A stretch of 64,000 nt of DNA from Microbacterium sp. SORGH_AS_0969 (lineage in GTDB: Bacteria > Actinomycetota > Actinomycetes > Actinomycetales > Microbacteriaceae), in NCBI RefSeq assembly GCF_030818255.1, contig NZ_JAUTAG010000001.1:3162001-3226000 (forward strand). Direction: 5' to 3'. The translations under genes and the position numbers were made by a program. Below the pieces are notes generated by a model. The model was not told the DNA's origin. It worked only from the letters and a program-made list of their open reading frames with translations, and searched no databases. This document shows positions 16,802 through 28,974 of the stretch, in pieces; within the stretch, counting starts at the first letter, position 1; each line of letters opens with the position of its first letter.

Positions 16802-18882
16802 CGGACCTCCTTCACGTGCAGGATGTGCACGGGTTCGTCGAACGCGTCCAAGCGCACGAAGTTGTGATCGGCCCAGGTCCACACCTGACCGGTCACGAGG
16901 TCTTCGACCTCGTAAGGGGTGCCGGGCTCGACGCCCCACACCGTGGTGTCGAGGTGCACCGTGCTCTGCCGCGCCGAGTGCGGGTCGACATTGGCGACCA
17001 CGATGATCGTGTCGCTCTCACCGGTGGGGGAGAGCGCCGCGTCGAGGTGCTTCGAATAGACCAGGATCGCGTCGTCGTCGCTCCAGTGCACGTCGAGATT
17101 GCGAAGCTGGCGCAGAGCGGGGTGGTCGCGGCGCGCCTGGTTCAGCATGCGCAGGTAGGGAGCGAGGGAATCGCCCGCCGCCTCGGCACCCGCCCAATCG
17201 CGGAACTTGTACTCGTACTTCTCGTTGTCGATGTTCTCTTCCGACCCCGGACGAGCCACGTTCTCATAGAGCTCGTAACCGGCGTAGACGCCATAGGTCG
17301 GCGCGGCCGTCGCCGCCAGCGCCGCGCGGATCTTGTAGGCCGGACGGCCGCCGAACTGCAGGTACTCGGTGAGGATGTCGGGGGTGTTGACGAAGAGATT
17401 GGGGCGCAGGAAGTCGGAGGTCTCGTGCGCGAGGCCCGAGAAGAACTCCTCGAGCTCCTCCTTCTTGTTCCGCCACGTGAAGTAGGTGTAGCTCTGCTGG
17501 AACCCGGCCATGGCGAGTCCCTGCAGCGGGGCGGGGCGCGTGAACGCCTCGGCGAGGAAGACGACGTCGGGCTCTTCGGCGCTGACGGTCGCGATCAGCC
17601 ACTCCCAGAACTGCAGGGGCTTGGTGTGCGGGTTGTCGACGCGGAAGATGCGGACGCCCTGGGCGATCCAGTGCCGCACGATCCGCAAGACCTCGGCGCG
17701 GATGCCGTCGGGGTCGTTGTCGAAGTTGACCGGGTAGATGTCCTGGTACTTCTTCGGCGGATTCTCCGCATAGGCGATCGAGCCGTCGGGCAGCGTCGTG
17801 AACCACTCGGGATGCTCCGTCACCCACGGGTGGTCGGGCGAGGCCTGGAGGGCCAGGTCGAGGGCGACCTCGATGCCCTGGGCGCGTGCGGCCGAGACGA
17901 AGTCGCGGAAGTCGTCGAGAGTCCCGAGGTCGGGGTGCACGGCGTCGTGTCCGCCCGCCGGACCGCCGATGGCCCACGGCGAGCCGGGGTCGCCGGGCGA
18001 CGTGACGAGGGTGTTGTTCGGGCCCTTGCGATTGCTCTCGCCGATGGGGTGGATCGGCGGCAGGTACAGCACGTCGAAGCCCATGCCGGCGACCCCCGGT
18101 AGACGGTCCGTCGCGGTGCGGAAGGTTCCGCTCACGACGGTTCCGTCTTCGGCGCGCGTCGCGCCCTCGGATCGGGGGAAGAACTCGTACCACGCGCCGA
18201 CGCCGGCGCGCTCACGCTCGACGAGCAGCTCCGTCTCACGCCCCACCGAGACCAAGCCCATCACGGGCCTGGCCGCGAAGATGGCGGCGATCTCTGGGCT
18301 GCGGACGATCTCGAGGGCGACGTCATCGTGCGTGTCCGGGTCGCGCAGCGCGCGCGCTGCCTCGTACAGCACGTCCTTGTCGCTGCCGGGGCGCTTCTTC
18401 TCTCCGCGCGCGCGGTCGAACAGCCGGGCACCGATCTCGCGCATGAGAGCGGAGTCGACCCCCGCGGCGATCTTGACGTCGGCCGCGTGCTCCCACGTCG
18501 CGAACTCGTCGGCGAAAGCTTCGAAACGGAATCGCCAAATGCCCTGCTCGAGCGGAGCGACGAGCGTGGACCACCGGTCGAACCCGTCGTTCAGGGGGCT
18601 GAGCCGGTGCAGCGACTCGTCGCCGGAGGGCGAGAACAACCTCACGTGCACGCCGATGCGGTCATGCCCTTCGCGGAATGCGGTCACCGTGAAGGGGACG
18701 GCTTCGCCGACGTACGCCGACGGGCGGAATCGTCCGCCCGGCACGCTGGGGTGGGGGAGCGCGAGCGGGATACGCGGCGTCACCACGCCCTTCGCGGTCG
18801 GCGTCGGTTTGACCGGGCGCTCGGGAATCGAGGCGCCGCTGCGCCAGGGACGTACGGGCGTAGGAGTCGTCGTGGTGGCCAC
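16798..18882 (-). CDS. glgE: Alpha-1,4-glucan:maltose-1-phosphate maltosyltransferase GlgE
   Basis: GlgE extends alpha-glucan with maltosyl units from maltose-1-phosphate. The 694 residues match the family length. An N-terminal domain and an insert (~130-200, with ARGEKKR) precede the GH13_3 barrel. The nucleophile Asp lies in FRVDNPHTKP and the acid Glu in FLAEAFTRP; GLVSVGRETELLVERERA and PPIHPIGESNRKG are diagnostic. The start GTG is at 18882, 6 nt after TAGGTT. It is co-transcribed with glgB. The partner genes treS and mak/pep2, which supply maltose-1-phosphate, are not in this window. Confidence 0.96.
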   Translation of the reverse strand: MATTTTPTPVRPWRSGASIPERPVKPTPTAKGVVTPRIPLALPHPSVPGGRFRPSAYVGEAVPFTVTAFREGHDRIGVHVRLFSPSGDESLHRLSPLNDGFDRWSTLVAPLEQGIWRFRFEAFADEFATWEHAADVKIAAGVDSALMREIGARLFDRARGEKKRPGSDKDVLYEAARALRDPDTHDDVALEIVRSPEIAAIFAARPVMGLVSVGRETELLVERERAGVGAWYEFFPRSEGATRAEDGTVVSGTFRTATDRLPGVAGMGFDVLYLPPIHPIGESNRKGPNNTLVTSPGDPGSPWAIGGPAGGHDAVHPDLGTLDDFRDFVSAARAQGIEVALDLALQASPDHPWVTEHPEWFTTLPDGSIAYAENPPKKYQDIYPVNFDNDPDGIRAEVLRIVRHWIAQGVRIFRVDNPHTKPLQFWEWLIATVSAEEPDVVFLAEAFTRPAPLQGLAMAGFQQSYTYFTWRNKKEELEEFFSGLAHETSDFLRPNLFVNTPDILTEYLQFGGRPAYKIRAALAATAAPTYGVYAGYELYENVARPGSEENIDNEKYEYKFRDWAGAEAAGDSLAPYLRMLNQARRDHPALRQLRNLDVHWSDDDAILVYSKHLDAALSPTGESDTIIVVANVDPHSARQSTVHLDTTVWGVEPGTPYEVEDLVTGQVWTWADHNFVRLDAFDEPVHILHVKEVR

Positions 18883-18894
18883 GATCCGAACCTA
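18883..18894 (-). promoter_or_regulatory. Putative leaderless promoter of glgE-glgB
   Basis: On the minus strand TAGGTT (18894-18889) is followed by 6 nt and the GTG at 18882. Confidence 0.5.
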
Positions 18895-18950
18895 TCGCGG
18901 CCCGCCGACCTCACGGCATCCATTCTGCCGGCCTTGACACGGCGGCACGG

Positions 18951-21032
18951 TTACTCGACGCGGAACAGTCTCATCGAGGTTCCCGCAACGGCGAGCACAT
19001 CTCCCGGGGCGAAGCGTTCGCCGTGCTCGGTCGGGGCCTCTTCCTCGCTCGACCAGAGCGAGACGAACGAGACGCCCGGCTCCAGCGTCGGCAGCGTCAC
19101 GTCGATCGCGCGCTCGTTGCCGTGCACGATGAGCAGGATGCGATTGAGTTGCTCTTCCTCGGGCGTCGAGGTCGCCAGGTACTGCAGAGTCCGGTGCGAC
19201 GGGTCCGTCCACCGCTCGCCCGACATGGTCTCGCCCCGCTCGTCGAACCACTCCATCACCGAGGCCGAAGGGATGCTCTCTCCCGCCCGGGCGAAACGCT
19301 TCGGGCGCAGCGCCGGGTTCTCGCGCCGCAGCTGCAGGAGGCGCTGCGTGTGCGCGAACAGGTCGCGTTGCCAGGGCGCGAGGTCCCACGACAGCCACGT
19401 GAGGGTCGAGTCGTGACAGTAGGCGTTGTTGTTGCCGCGTTGGGTGCGACCCATCTCGTCGCCCGCGGTGATCATCGGGACGCCCGCAGACAGCAGGAGG
19501 GTGCCCATGAGGTTGCGCATCGCTTTGCGGCGCGTGGCGAGCACCTGTTCGTCGTCGGTGCGACCCTCGGCACCGTGGTTGAACGAGCGGTTCGTGTCGG
19601 CGCCGTCGCGGTTCTGCTCGCCGTTGCCGAGATTGTGCTTGACGTCGTACGAGACCAAGTCGCGGAGCGTGAATCCGTCGTGGGCGGTCACGAAGTTGAT
19701 GCTCGCGAGAGGTCCGCGCTCTTCGCTGAACGTGTTGGACGAACCGGCGAGTCGCGTCGCGAAACCCCCGATGCCGACCGGGGCGGTGTCGGCCCGGCGG
19801 GCGTAGTCGATGTCGCTCAGCCAGAAGTTGCGCACTCGATCGCGGTAGCGGTCGTTCCACTCGTGCCAGCCCTCACCGAAGGCGCCCGTCTGCCACCCGC
19901 CCATGCCCACGTCCCACGGCTCGGCGATGAGCTTGGTCCCGGCCAGGTGCTCGTCGTCGCGGATAGCCTGCAGCAGCGGATGGTCGGGCGTGAAGGAATG
20001 GTTCGCGTCGCGCCCGAGCGTCACCGCGAGGTCGAAGCGGAAGCCGTCGATCTGCACCTCGTTCGTCCAGTACCGCAACGAGTCCAGGACGAGGCGCGCA
20101 GCGGCATCCGTCGACGTGTTCACCGCATTGCCGCATCCGGTCTCGTCGATGTAGACGCCGTCGTCGGTCTGTCGGTAATAGGAGCGGTTGTCGATGCCGC
20201 GCAGGCTCGTCCGTGGACCGCCGATACTCTCTTCCGCCGTGTGGTTGTAGACCACGTCGAGGATCACCTCGAGGCCGGCCTCGTGCAGGAGCTTGACCAT
20301 TCCCTTGAACTCGCGCAGGACGGCCTCGGGCCCCTCGGCGCGGCTTGCGGCCGTGGCGTACGCGGCGTGCGGGGTGAAGAAGTTCAGCGAGTTGTAGCCC
20401 CAGTAATTGGTGAGGCCGAGCTGGAGCAGGCGCGGCTCGGTCGCGAAAGCGTGCACGGGAAGCAGTTCGACGCTCGTGATACCGAGCGACTGGAAGTGCT
20501 CGATCATCGCGGGGTGCGCGAGGCCGGCGTACGTGCCGTGCAGGGCGGGCGGGATGAACGGATGCCGCTTCGTCAGGCCTTTGACATGGCCCTCGTAGAT
20601 GACGGTGCGGTCCATCGGCACCTGCGGCTTGGTGGACGCGCCCCAGTCGAAGGCGCCGTCGACGACGACGGAGCGCCAGTCGCCGAAGGATCCGGAGACG
20701 AGTCCGCGCGAGTAGGGCTCGATGAGGAGCGTCTGCGGGTTGAAGGTGTTGCCCGGGCCGTGCGGCCCCCCGACGCGGATCGCGTAGCGCGCACCCGGGC
20801 GCAGCAGGGGAGTCGTGACCTCGAACCCCCCGCCACCCGTCGGCGCCATCGTGAGCGTCTCGGTCGCCCAGTCGAGATCGACGTCGTCGAACACGAGGAG
20901 CTGCATCGCATCGGCGTGAGCCGACCACACGCGCAGGGTGCCTCCGTCGGGACCGAGCGTCACGCCGAGGTTGTCGAAAGCGTCGTCGAGCAGGCCGGCG
21001 TGCGGGGAAAGGACAGGCTCGGGTCGGACCAT
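18951..21032 (-). CDS. glgX: Glycogen debranching enzyme GlgX
   Basis: GlgX hydrolyses alpha-1,6 branches of short-chain limit dextrins. The 693 residues contain an N-terminal CBM48-like domain (~1-160) and a GH13_11 barrel. Catalytic motifs are DGFRFDLAVTLGR (Asp), LIAEPWDVG (Glu) and FVTAHDGFTLRDLVSYD (Asp), with NHTAEE and the QRGNNNAYC loop typical of isoamylase/GlgX. The ATG at 21032 lies 7 nt after TACCCT. It is separated from glgE by 68 bp, and glgE has its own -10, so it may be an independent unit. Confidence 0.96.
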   Translation of the reverse strand: MVRPEPVLSPHAGLLDDAFDNLGVTLGPDGGTLRVWSAHADAMQLLVFDDVDLDWATETLTMAPTGGGGFEVTTPLLRPGARYAIRVGGPHGPGNTFNPQTLLIEPYSRGLVSGSFGDWRSVVVDGAFDWGASTKPQVPMDRTVIYEGHVKGLTKRHPFIPPALHGTYAGLAHPAMIEHFQSLGITSVELLPVHAFATEPRLLQLGLTNYWGYNSLNFFTPHAAYATAASRAEGPEAVLREFKGMVKLLHEAGLEVILDVVYNHTAEESIGGPRTSLRGIDNRSYYRQTDDGVYIDETGCGNAVNTSTDAAARLVLDSLRYWTNEVQIDGFRFDLAVTLGRDANHSFTPDHPLLQAIRDDEHLAGTKLIAEPWDVGMGGWQTGAFGEGWHEWNDRYRDRVRNFWLSDIDYARRADTAPVGIGGFATRLAGSSNTFSEERGPLASINFVTAHDGFTLRDLVSYDVKHNLGNGEQNRDGADTNRSFNHGAEGRTDDEQVLATRRKAMRNLMGTLLLSAGVPMITAGDEMGRTQRGNNNAYCHDSTLTWLSWDLAPWQRDLFAHTQRLLQLRRENPALRPKRFARAGESIPSASVMEWFDERGETMSGERWTDPSHRTLQYLATSTPEEEQLNRILLIVHGNERAIDVTLPTLEPGVSFVSLWSSEEEAPTEHGERFAPGDVLAVAGTSMRLFRVE

Positions 21033-21045
21033 GAGATCTAGGGTA
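21033..21045 (-). promoter_or_regulatory. Putative leaderless promoter of glgX
   Basis: On the minus strand TACCCT (21045-21040) is followed by 7 nt and the ATG at 21032. Confidence 0.45.
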
Positions 21046-21081
21046 GTGAAGGCGGCGCGCGTCGTCGGGAGGGAAAGCGGG

Positions 21082-22266
21082 ATGCAGGTCTACCTCGATC
21101 ACGCAGCGACCACTCCACTGCGCGCAGAAGCCCGTGATGCCTGGCTGGCCGCCCACGAGGTGCTGGGCAACCCGTCCTCGATCCACGGTGCCGGCCAAGC
21201 TGCGCGGCGCCTGCTCGAGGACGCCCGCGACGAGCTCGCGCGCGTCCTGCGGTGCCAACCGATCGAGATCGTCTTCACCTCCGGAGGTACCGAGGCGGCG
21301 AACCTCGCCCTGAAGGGACTGTGGTGGGCGCGTCCTCACGGAGCCGACACCGTGGTCCTCCCCGACGGAGAGCACCACGCCACGCTCGACGTCATCGGCT
21401 GGCTCGCGTCCGCTGAGGGCGCCGACGTCCGGGCGGTAGCTCTGGACCATGCGGGACGCATCGGCACCGACGCCTTCGCCGCCGCCCTCCCCGGCGCGGC
21501 GCTCGCGACGGCCCTCGTGGCGAACAACGAGGTCGGGACGGTGCAGGATGCCGCAAACCTGGCGTCCGTGGCATCCGCGGCCGGAGTGCCCCTCCATCTC
21601 GACGCGGTCTCGGCCCTCGGACAGGTCCCGATCGATTTCGCCGGCTGGCGGGGGGCGGGCACGGCGAGCGGCGGCCTGGCCGCGCTGTCGGTGTCGGCGC
21701 ACAAGGTCGGTGGTCCCGTCGGCGTCGGAGCGGCCGTGGTGTCGCGCCACGCGACCCTGACGCCTCTGGTGCACGGCGGGGGACAACAGCGGGGGCTCCG
21801 CGCCGGTACCCAGGACGTCGCCGGGGCGGCCGCCTTCGCGGCGGCGGCCACCGCCGCCGAGGCCGAACGTGAGAGCGAGACGCGGCGACTGAGCGCCCTG
21901 CGCGATCGGCTGATCGACGGCATCAGTCGTTCGATTCCCGAGGCTCGGCTGCTGGGCGACCCCGTCAACCGGCTTCCCGGGAATGCGCACGTCCTGTTTC
22001 CGGATGCCGCGGGCGAGACGCTGCTGTTCCTCCTCGACATGGCGGGGGTCGCGGTTTCCACCGGGTCGGCGTGCCAGGCCGGAGTCGCCGAGCGGTCTCA
22101 CGTCGTCCTGGCGCTGGGGCTGGGGGAGCGCGCGGCGCGTTCGGTGCTTCGTTTCACCCTTGGACGCACCTCCACCGCGGCGGACGTCGATGCGGTCCTC
22201 ACCCTGCTTCCGGACGCCTACGCCCGGGCTGTGGCATCCGGAGCCCGTTCAGGTCAGGCTTCGTAG
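21082..22266 (+). CDS. Cysteine desulfurase (IscS/NifS class)
   Basis: A PLP enzyme that takes sulfur from cysteine as a persulfide for Fe-S clusters and thiolated tRNA. It has 394 residues. YLDHAATTPLR at the N-terminus, H99 in GEHHA, PLP lysine K208 in SAHKVGG and the persulfide-forming C331 in STGSACQAG are all visible. The SSGSxC-type loop is short-to-medium, so the IscS/NifS group is likely. ATG at 21082 with GGGAGG upstream. It lies 9 bp before mnmA, so it is the probable sulfur donor for that enzyme. Confidence 0.94.
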   Translation: MQVYLDHAATTPLRAEARDAWLAAHEVLGNPSSIHGAGQAARRLLEDARDELARVLRCQPIEIVFTSGGTEAANLALKGLWWARPHGADTVVLPDGEHHATLDVIGWLASAEGADVRAVALDHAGRIGTDAFAAALPGAALATALVANNEVGTVQDAANLASVASAAGVPLHLDAVSALGQVPIDFAGWRGAGTASGGLAALSVSAHKVGGPVGVGAAVVSRHATLTPLVHGGGQQRGLRAGTQDVAGAAAFAAAATAAEAERESETRRLSALRDRLIDGISRSIPEARLLGDPVNRLPGNAHVLFPDAAGETLLFLLDMAGVAVSTGSACQAGVAERSHVVLALGLGERAARSVLRFTLGRTSTAADVDAVLTLLPDAYARAVASGARSGQAS

Positions 22267-22275
22267 ACTGGGACG
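22264..22275 (+). promoter_or_regulatory. Putative leaderless promoter of mnmA overlapping the upstream stop
   Basis: TAGACT at 22264-22269 lies 6 nt before the mnmA ATG. Its first three bases are the TAG stop codon of the cysteine desulfurase gene. Confidence 0.5.
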
Positions 22276-23373
22276 ATGCGAGTTCTGGCGGCGATGAGCG
22301 GTGGCGTCGATTCCGCGGTGGCGGCGGCGCGTGCCGTCGACGCGGGCCACGACGTCGTCGGCGTGCACCTGGCGCTCTCGCGCGCGGGCGGCACGCTCCG
22401 TGCGGGGAGCCGCGGATGCTGCACGATCGAGGACGCGATGGACGCGCGACGCGCGGCAGACAGGCTCGGGATGCCGTTCTACGTCTGGGACTTCTCCGAG
22501 CGGTTCCGCGACGACGTGATCGACGATTTCGTCGCGGAGTACCGTGCGGGTCGGACACCCAACCCCTGCATGCGATGCAACGAGAAGATCAAGTTCGCCG
22601 CGCTCCTCGAGCGCGCGATCGAGCTCGGGTTCGACGCCGTCTGCACCGGGCACTACGCCACCCTCGTCGACACGCCGGAAGGACGCGAGCTGCACCGGGC
22701 ATCGGACAACGCCAAGGACCAGTCGTACGTCCTGGGCGTGCTGACGGCCGAACAGCTCGCTCACACCTACTTCCCGCTGGGCTCGACCCCGTCGAAGGCG
22801 CTCGTGCGCGCCGAGGCGGAGGAGCGCGGCCTGACGGTGGCGCAGAAGCCCGACAGCCACGACATCTGCTTCATCCCCGACGGTGACACCCGCGGCTGGC
22901 TCGCTGACAAGGTCGGCGCCGAGAAGGGCGAGATCCTCGACCGTTCGGGAGCCGTGGTGGGCACTCACGACGGAGCTCACGCGTTCACCGTCGGCCAGCG
23001 CCGAGGGCTGCAGCTGGGCGTTCCCGCCGCCGACGGCAAGCCGAGGTTCGTGCTCGAGGTGCGTCCGGTGAACAACACCGTGGTGGTCGGCCCGAAGGAG
23101 GCGCTGGCCTGCGCCGAGATCGCGGGGGAGCGTTTCACGTGGGCGGGGCGCGCGCCGTCGGCGACGTCGTTCTCGTGCGACGTGCAGATCCGCGCCCACG
23201 CCGATCCGGTTCCCGCTCTCGCGTCGCTGGAGGACGGGATGCTGACGGTGCGGCCCGCGGTTCCGTTCGACGGGGTGGCGCCGGGTCAGACGGCGGTGCT
23301 CTACGACGGCACGCGCGTGATCGGGCAGTTCACGATCGACCGGACCGTGTCGGCGGTGCCGGTCGAGGTCTGA
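22276..23373 (+). CDS. mnmA: tRNA-specific 2-thiouridylase MnmA
   Basis: MnmA adenylates and thiolates U34 in tRNA-Lys, -Glu and -Gln. The 365 residues open with the PP-loop [13 protein letters not shown]. Catalytic Cys101 is in RCNEKIKF and the partner Cys198 in HDICFIP; TGHYATL, DQSYVL and VGQRRGL are conserved. Cys98 makes an extra CxxC that could bind metal or disulfide; its role is unknown. It lies directly downstream of the cysteine desulfurase. The ATG is 6 nt after a TAGACT hexamer, so it can be expressed alone as well. Confidence 0.97.
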   Translation: MRVLAAMSGGVDSAVAAARAVDAGHDVVGVHLALSRAGGTLRAGSRGCCTIEDAMDARRAADRLGMPFYVWDFSERFRDDVIDDFVAEYRAGRTPNPCMRCNEKIKFAALLERAIELGFDAVCTGHYATLVDTPEGRELHRASDNAKDQSYVLGVLTAEQLAHTYFPLGSTPSKALVRAEAEERGLTVAQKPDSHDICFIPDGDTRGWLADKVGAEKGEILDRSGAVVGTHDGAHAFTVGQRRGLQLGVPAADGKPRFVLEVRPVNNTVVVGPKEALACAEIAGERFTWAGRAPSATSFSCDVQIRAHADPVPALASLEDGMLTVRPAVPFDGVAPGQTAVLYDGTRVIGQFTIDRTVSAVPVEV

Positions 23374-23435
23374 GCGCTGTCGCGAAGGCGCGGCGTCGGG
23401 ACAGGCGGAGGGCGCTGCGCGCGGGTGGCGTGACG

Positions 23436-23507
23436 GGCGGAGGACGAGGGACGAGCGGAGGATTGCCGCGTCGGAATCTCCCTCCCGTCGTCCCTCATCC
23501 TCCGCTT
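23436..23507 (+). repeat. Imperfect 25-bp inverted repeat between mnmA and ligA
   Basis: The left arm (about 23437-23461) and the right arm (23481-23507) are reverse complements at about 22 of 25 positions, separated by ~19 nt. Both arms carry GCGGAGGA and GAGGGACGA. No T run follows. It could be a terminator of mnmA or a repeat element. Confidence 0.6.
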
Positions 23508-23551
23508 GACACGCTCCCGCAAGGCCCGCGCTCGATGTCGGAGCCTCTCCC

Positions 23552-25984
<2,433 letters not shown>

Positions 25985-26059
25985 GCCGCACGGAGGTGCG
26001 ATCGGCGAGTCGGCACCGGCGACCCGCGGCAGGCGACGACGTCATCGCTCAGGCGACGA

Positions 26060-27742
26060 TCACTCCTTCGGGAGGAGCTGCTCCCGTACCTGGCGGCGCA
26101 GCACCTTGCCGATGAGTGACTTCGGCAGTTCGTCGACGACGACGATGCGACGCGGAACCTTGTACGGCGTCAGGATGCCGCGCGCGAACGCCCGCACCGC
26201 CTCAGCGTCGAACGCGCCGGGCGTCGTCGGGACCACCGCGGCGACGACCTCCTCACCGGAGTGCTCATTCGGCAGGCCGACGACGGCGACGTCAGCCACG
26301 TCGGGGTGCTGGCGCAGCACGTTCTCGACCTCGGTCGGTGCGACGTTGAAACCGCCCGTGATGATCAGTTCTTTGATCCGGTCGACGATGCGGACGAACC
26401 CGGCGTCATCGATCGTGACGATGTCCCCCGTGCGGAACCACCCGTCGACGAAGACTTCGTCGGTCGCTTCGGGCTTGCCGTAGTAGCCGGAGAACACCTG
26501 CGGTCCTCGAACCAGCAGTTCGCCGCGTTCGACGTCGCGGCGCGGGTCGTCGGGGTCGACGACACGACACTCGGTGCCGGGGAGCGGAAGACCGACCGTC
26601 CCGGCGACGCGGTTGTCGGCGACGGGGTTCGCCATGAGGACGGGGGAGCATTCGCTCAGACCGTATCCCTCGACCAGATACCCACCCGTGGCCTTCTCGA
26701 AGGGGACGACCAGATCGTGCGGCAAGGCCATGGCGCCGGAGATCGCCACGTCGGTGCCCTGGAGCGAGATGCCATTCGCCTGCGCCGCGGCGAGGAGCCG
26801 TTCCGCGATCGGCGGTACCAGAGGAAGGAACGTCGCGGGGTGCTTCTTCGTCACGGCCAGAACCAGGTCGGGATCGAACTTGGGGAACAGCACCAGTCGC
26901 GCGCCCATCGACATGGCGAACGTCAGGCACAGAGTGAGCCCGTAGGCGTGGAACATCGGCAGAACGGCATAGACGATGCATCCTTCACCACGCACAATCT
27001 GCGGCACCCACGCGCGCGCTTGCGCGGCGTTGGCGAGGAGATTCGCGTGCGTCAGCATGGCGCCCTTGGGGGTTCCGGTGGTGCCGCTCGTGTACTGGAT
27101 GATCGCCAGGTCGGCCGACGAGGGACGCGGGTGCGTCTCGGGCAGCGGCGCGTGACGCGAGAGCTCGGCCCAGGGGGTGGCATCCCGCGTCTTCTCGGTG
27201 AGCGCCGCCCGCGACTCTCGAGCCTTCGCGATCGGCAGGCGAAGCGCGAGGCGCATGCGGAACGGCATCGCTTCGGTTACGTCGACCGACACGAGGGTCG
27301 TCAGCCGCAGGTCGGCGGGGAAGTCCTGCACCGTGCGCACGACCTTGCTCAAGACGATGGCGTGCTTCGCGCCGTGGTCTTCGAACTGCTTCCGCAGCTC
27401 GCGAGCGGTGTAAAGCGGATTGTGTTCGACGACGACGGCGCCGAGTCGCAGGACGGCGTAGAACGCCACGATGTGCTGCGGGCAGTTCGGGAGCACGATC
27501 GCAACCGGGTCGCCGGCGCGCACGCCGTGAGCGGCCAGCGCGCCTGCGACGCGCGCGATCTCGGTGGACATCTCGGCGTACGTCGTCTCCCGTCCGAAGA
27601 ACTGGAGCGCCGGAGCGTCGGGATAGTCGCGGGCCGAGGCATCGACGATGTCGACGAGTGACCCGGTCTGGGGCTCGAGGTCCTCGGAGACGCCGGCGGC
27701 ATAGCTGTGGGTCCAGGGACGGGGCGGATCGAAGCTGGTCAC
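26060..27742 (-). CDS. Long-chain acyl-CoA ligase (FadD-like)
   Basis: An AMP-forming ligase of 560 residues that activates a fatty or aryl acid to the CoA thioester. Conserved motifs: the P-loop YTSGTTGTPKGAM, the YGLSECSP (A5) region, GWFRTGD (A7), the linker IVDRIKELIITGGFNV and the C-terminal Lys in SLIGKVLRR. The hydrophobic pocket and N-terminal PWTHSYAAGV fit long-chain acyl-CoA ligases. GTG start at 27742. It converges on ligA with 75 bp between and no clear terminator hairpin. Confidence 0.93.
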   Translation of the reverse strand: MTSFDPPRPWTHSYAAGVSEDLEPQTGSLVDIVDASARDYPDAPALQFFGRETTYAEMSTEIARVAGALAAHGVRAGDPVAIVLPNCPQHIVAFYAVLRLGAVVVEHNPLYTARELRKQFEDHGAKHAIVLSKVVRTVQDFPADLRLTTLVSVDVTEAMPFRMRLALRLPIAKARESRAALTEKTRDATPWAELSRHAPLPETHPRPSSADLAIIQYTSGTTGTPKGAMLTHANLLANAAQARAWVPQIVRGEGCIVYAVLPMFHAYGLTLCLTFAMSMGARLVLFPKFDPDLVLAVTKKHPATFLPLVPPIAERLLAAAQANGISLQGTDVAISGAMALPHDLVVPFEKATGGYLVEGYGLSECSPVLMANPVADNRVAGTVGLPLPGTECRVVDPDDPRRDVERGELLVRGPQVFSGYYGKPEATDEVFVDGWFRTGDIVTIDDAGFVRIVDRIKELIITGGFNVAPTEVENVLRQHPDVADVAVVGLPNEHSGEEVVAAVVPTTPGAFDAEAVRAFARGILTPYKVPRRIVVVDELPKSLIGKVLRRQVREQLLPKE

Positions 27743-27754
27743 CGGGCCAGCCTA
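27743..27754 (-). promoter_or_regulatory. Putative leaderless promoter of the acyl-CoA ligase
   Basis: On the minus strand TAGGCT (27754-27749) is followed by 6 nt and the GTG at 27742. Confidence 0.5.
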
Positions 27755-27905
27755 GGGCGAGGTACGTCTCGAGGGGGCGTCGTGCACAACCACGACTCGT
27801 GTCCACAGGTCTCGGAGGTGAGTCGACCGTTCCTCCACAGCCGCGGCCCCCTCGCGACGATCCCGACCACGTCGGACGCGAGCTCGGGGCGAAGGCAACG
27901 CGAAC

Positions 27906-27917
27906 TAGGATCGGAGG
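27906..27917 (+). promoter_or_regulatory. Putative leaderless promoter of gatCAB
   Basis: TAGGAT at 27906-27911, then CGGAGG, then the GTG at 27918. The spacer also resembles a ribosome binding site but would be directly adjacent to the start codon. Confidence 0.5.
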
Positions 27918-28217
27918 GTGTCTGAAATCACTCCTGATCTCGTGCGCCATCTCGGTGTGCTCGCCCGGATCCAGTTGAGCGACGAGGAGGTCCAGAGCCT
28001 CACCGGCCAGCTGGACGCCATCGTCGACAACATCGCGAAGGTGTCCGAGGTGGCGACCCCCGAGGTCGTCGCGACGAGCCACCCGATCCCGCTCGAGAAC
28101 GTCTTCCGCCCCGACGCCGTGCAGCCGCAGCTGACGCGCGAGCAGGTGCTGCAGAACGCCCCCGACCAGGCAGACGGGCGATTCCGCGTGACCGCGATCC
28201 TGGGAGAAGAGCAGTGA
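27918..28217 (+). CDS. gatC: Asp/Glu-tRNA amidotransferase subunit C
   Basis: GatC is the small subunit that wraps around GatA and stabilises the GatCAB complex, which converts Glu-tRNA(Gln) and Asp-tRNA(Asn). The 99 residues show the typical [16 protein letters not shown] start and the C-terminal [11 protein letters not shown] end. GTG start. It overlaps gatA by 4 nt (GTGA). Confidence 0.96.
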   Translation: MSEITPDLVRHLGVLARIQLSDEEVQSLTGQLDAIVDNIAKVSEVATPEVVATSHPIPLENVFRPDAVQPQLTREQVLQNAPDQADGRFRVTAILGEEQ

Positions 28218-28974
28218 CCGATCTCACCCGCCTGACCGCGGCCGACTTGGCCGCGAAGATCTCGTCGTCCGAGGTGTCCAGCGTCGAAGCCACGCAGGCG
28301 CACCTCGACCGCATCGCCGCCGTCGACGGCGACGTCCACGCGTTCCTGCACGTCAGCGACCACGCCCTCGACGTCGCGGCTGACATCGACCGCCGTCGCG
28401 CCGCAGGTGAGCAGCTGCACGAGCTGGCCGGAGTGCCGCTCGCGGTGAAGGACGTGCTCGTCACGACCGACATGCCCTCCACCAGCGGTTCCAAGATCCT
28501 CGAGGGCTACATGTCGCCCTACGACGCCACGGTCGTCGCTCGTTCCCGTGCCGCTGGTCTCGTGCCGCTCGGGAAGACCAACATGGACGAGTTCGCGATG
28601 GGCTCGTCCACCGAGTTCTCCGCCTACGGTCCCACCCGTAACCCCTGGGATCTCGACCGCATTCCGGGTGGTTCCGGCGGTGGCTCGGCGGCAGCCGTCG
28701 CCGCCTTCGAGGCACCCCTGGCCCTCGGCTCCGACACCGGCGGGTCGATCCGTCAGCCCGCCCACGTCACCGGCACGGTCGGCGTCAAGCCCACCTACGG
28801 CGGGGTCAGCCGCTACGGCGCGATCGCCCTGGCCTCGAGCCTCGACCAGGTCGGTCCGGTCACCCGCACCGTGCTCGACGCGGGCCTGCTGCACGACGTG
28901 ATCGGCGGGCATGACGCGAACGATTCCACTTCGCTGTCGGACGCGTGGCCCTCATTCGCCGCGGCCGCCCGAGA

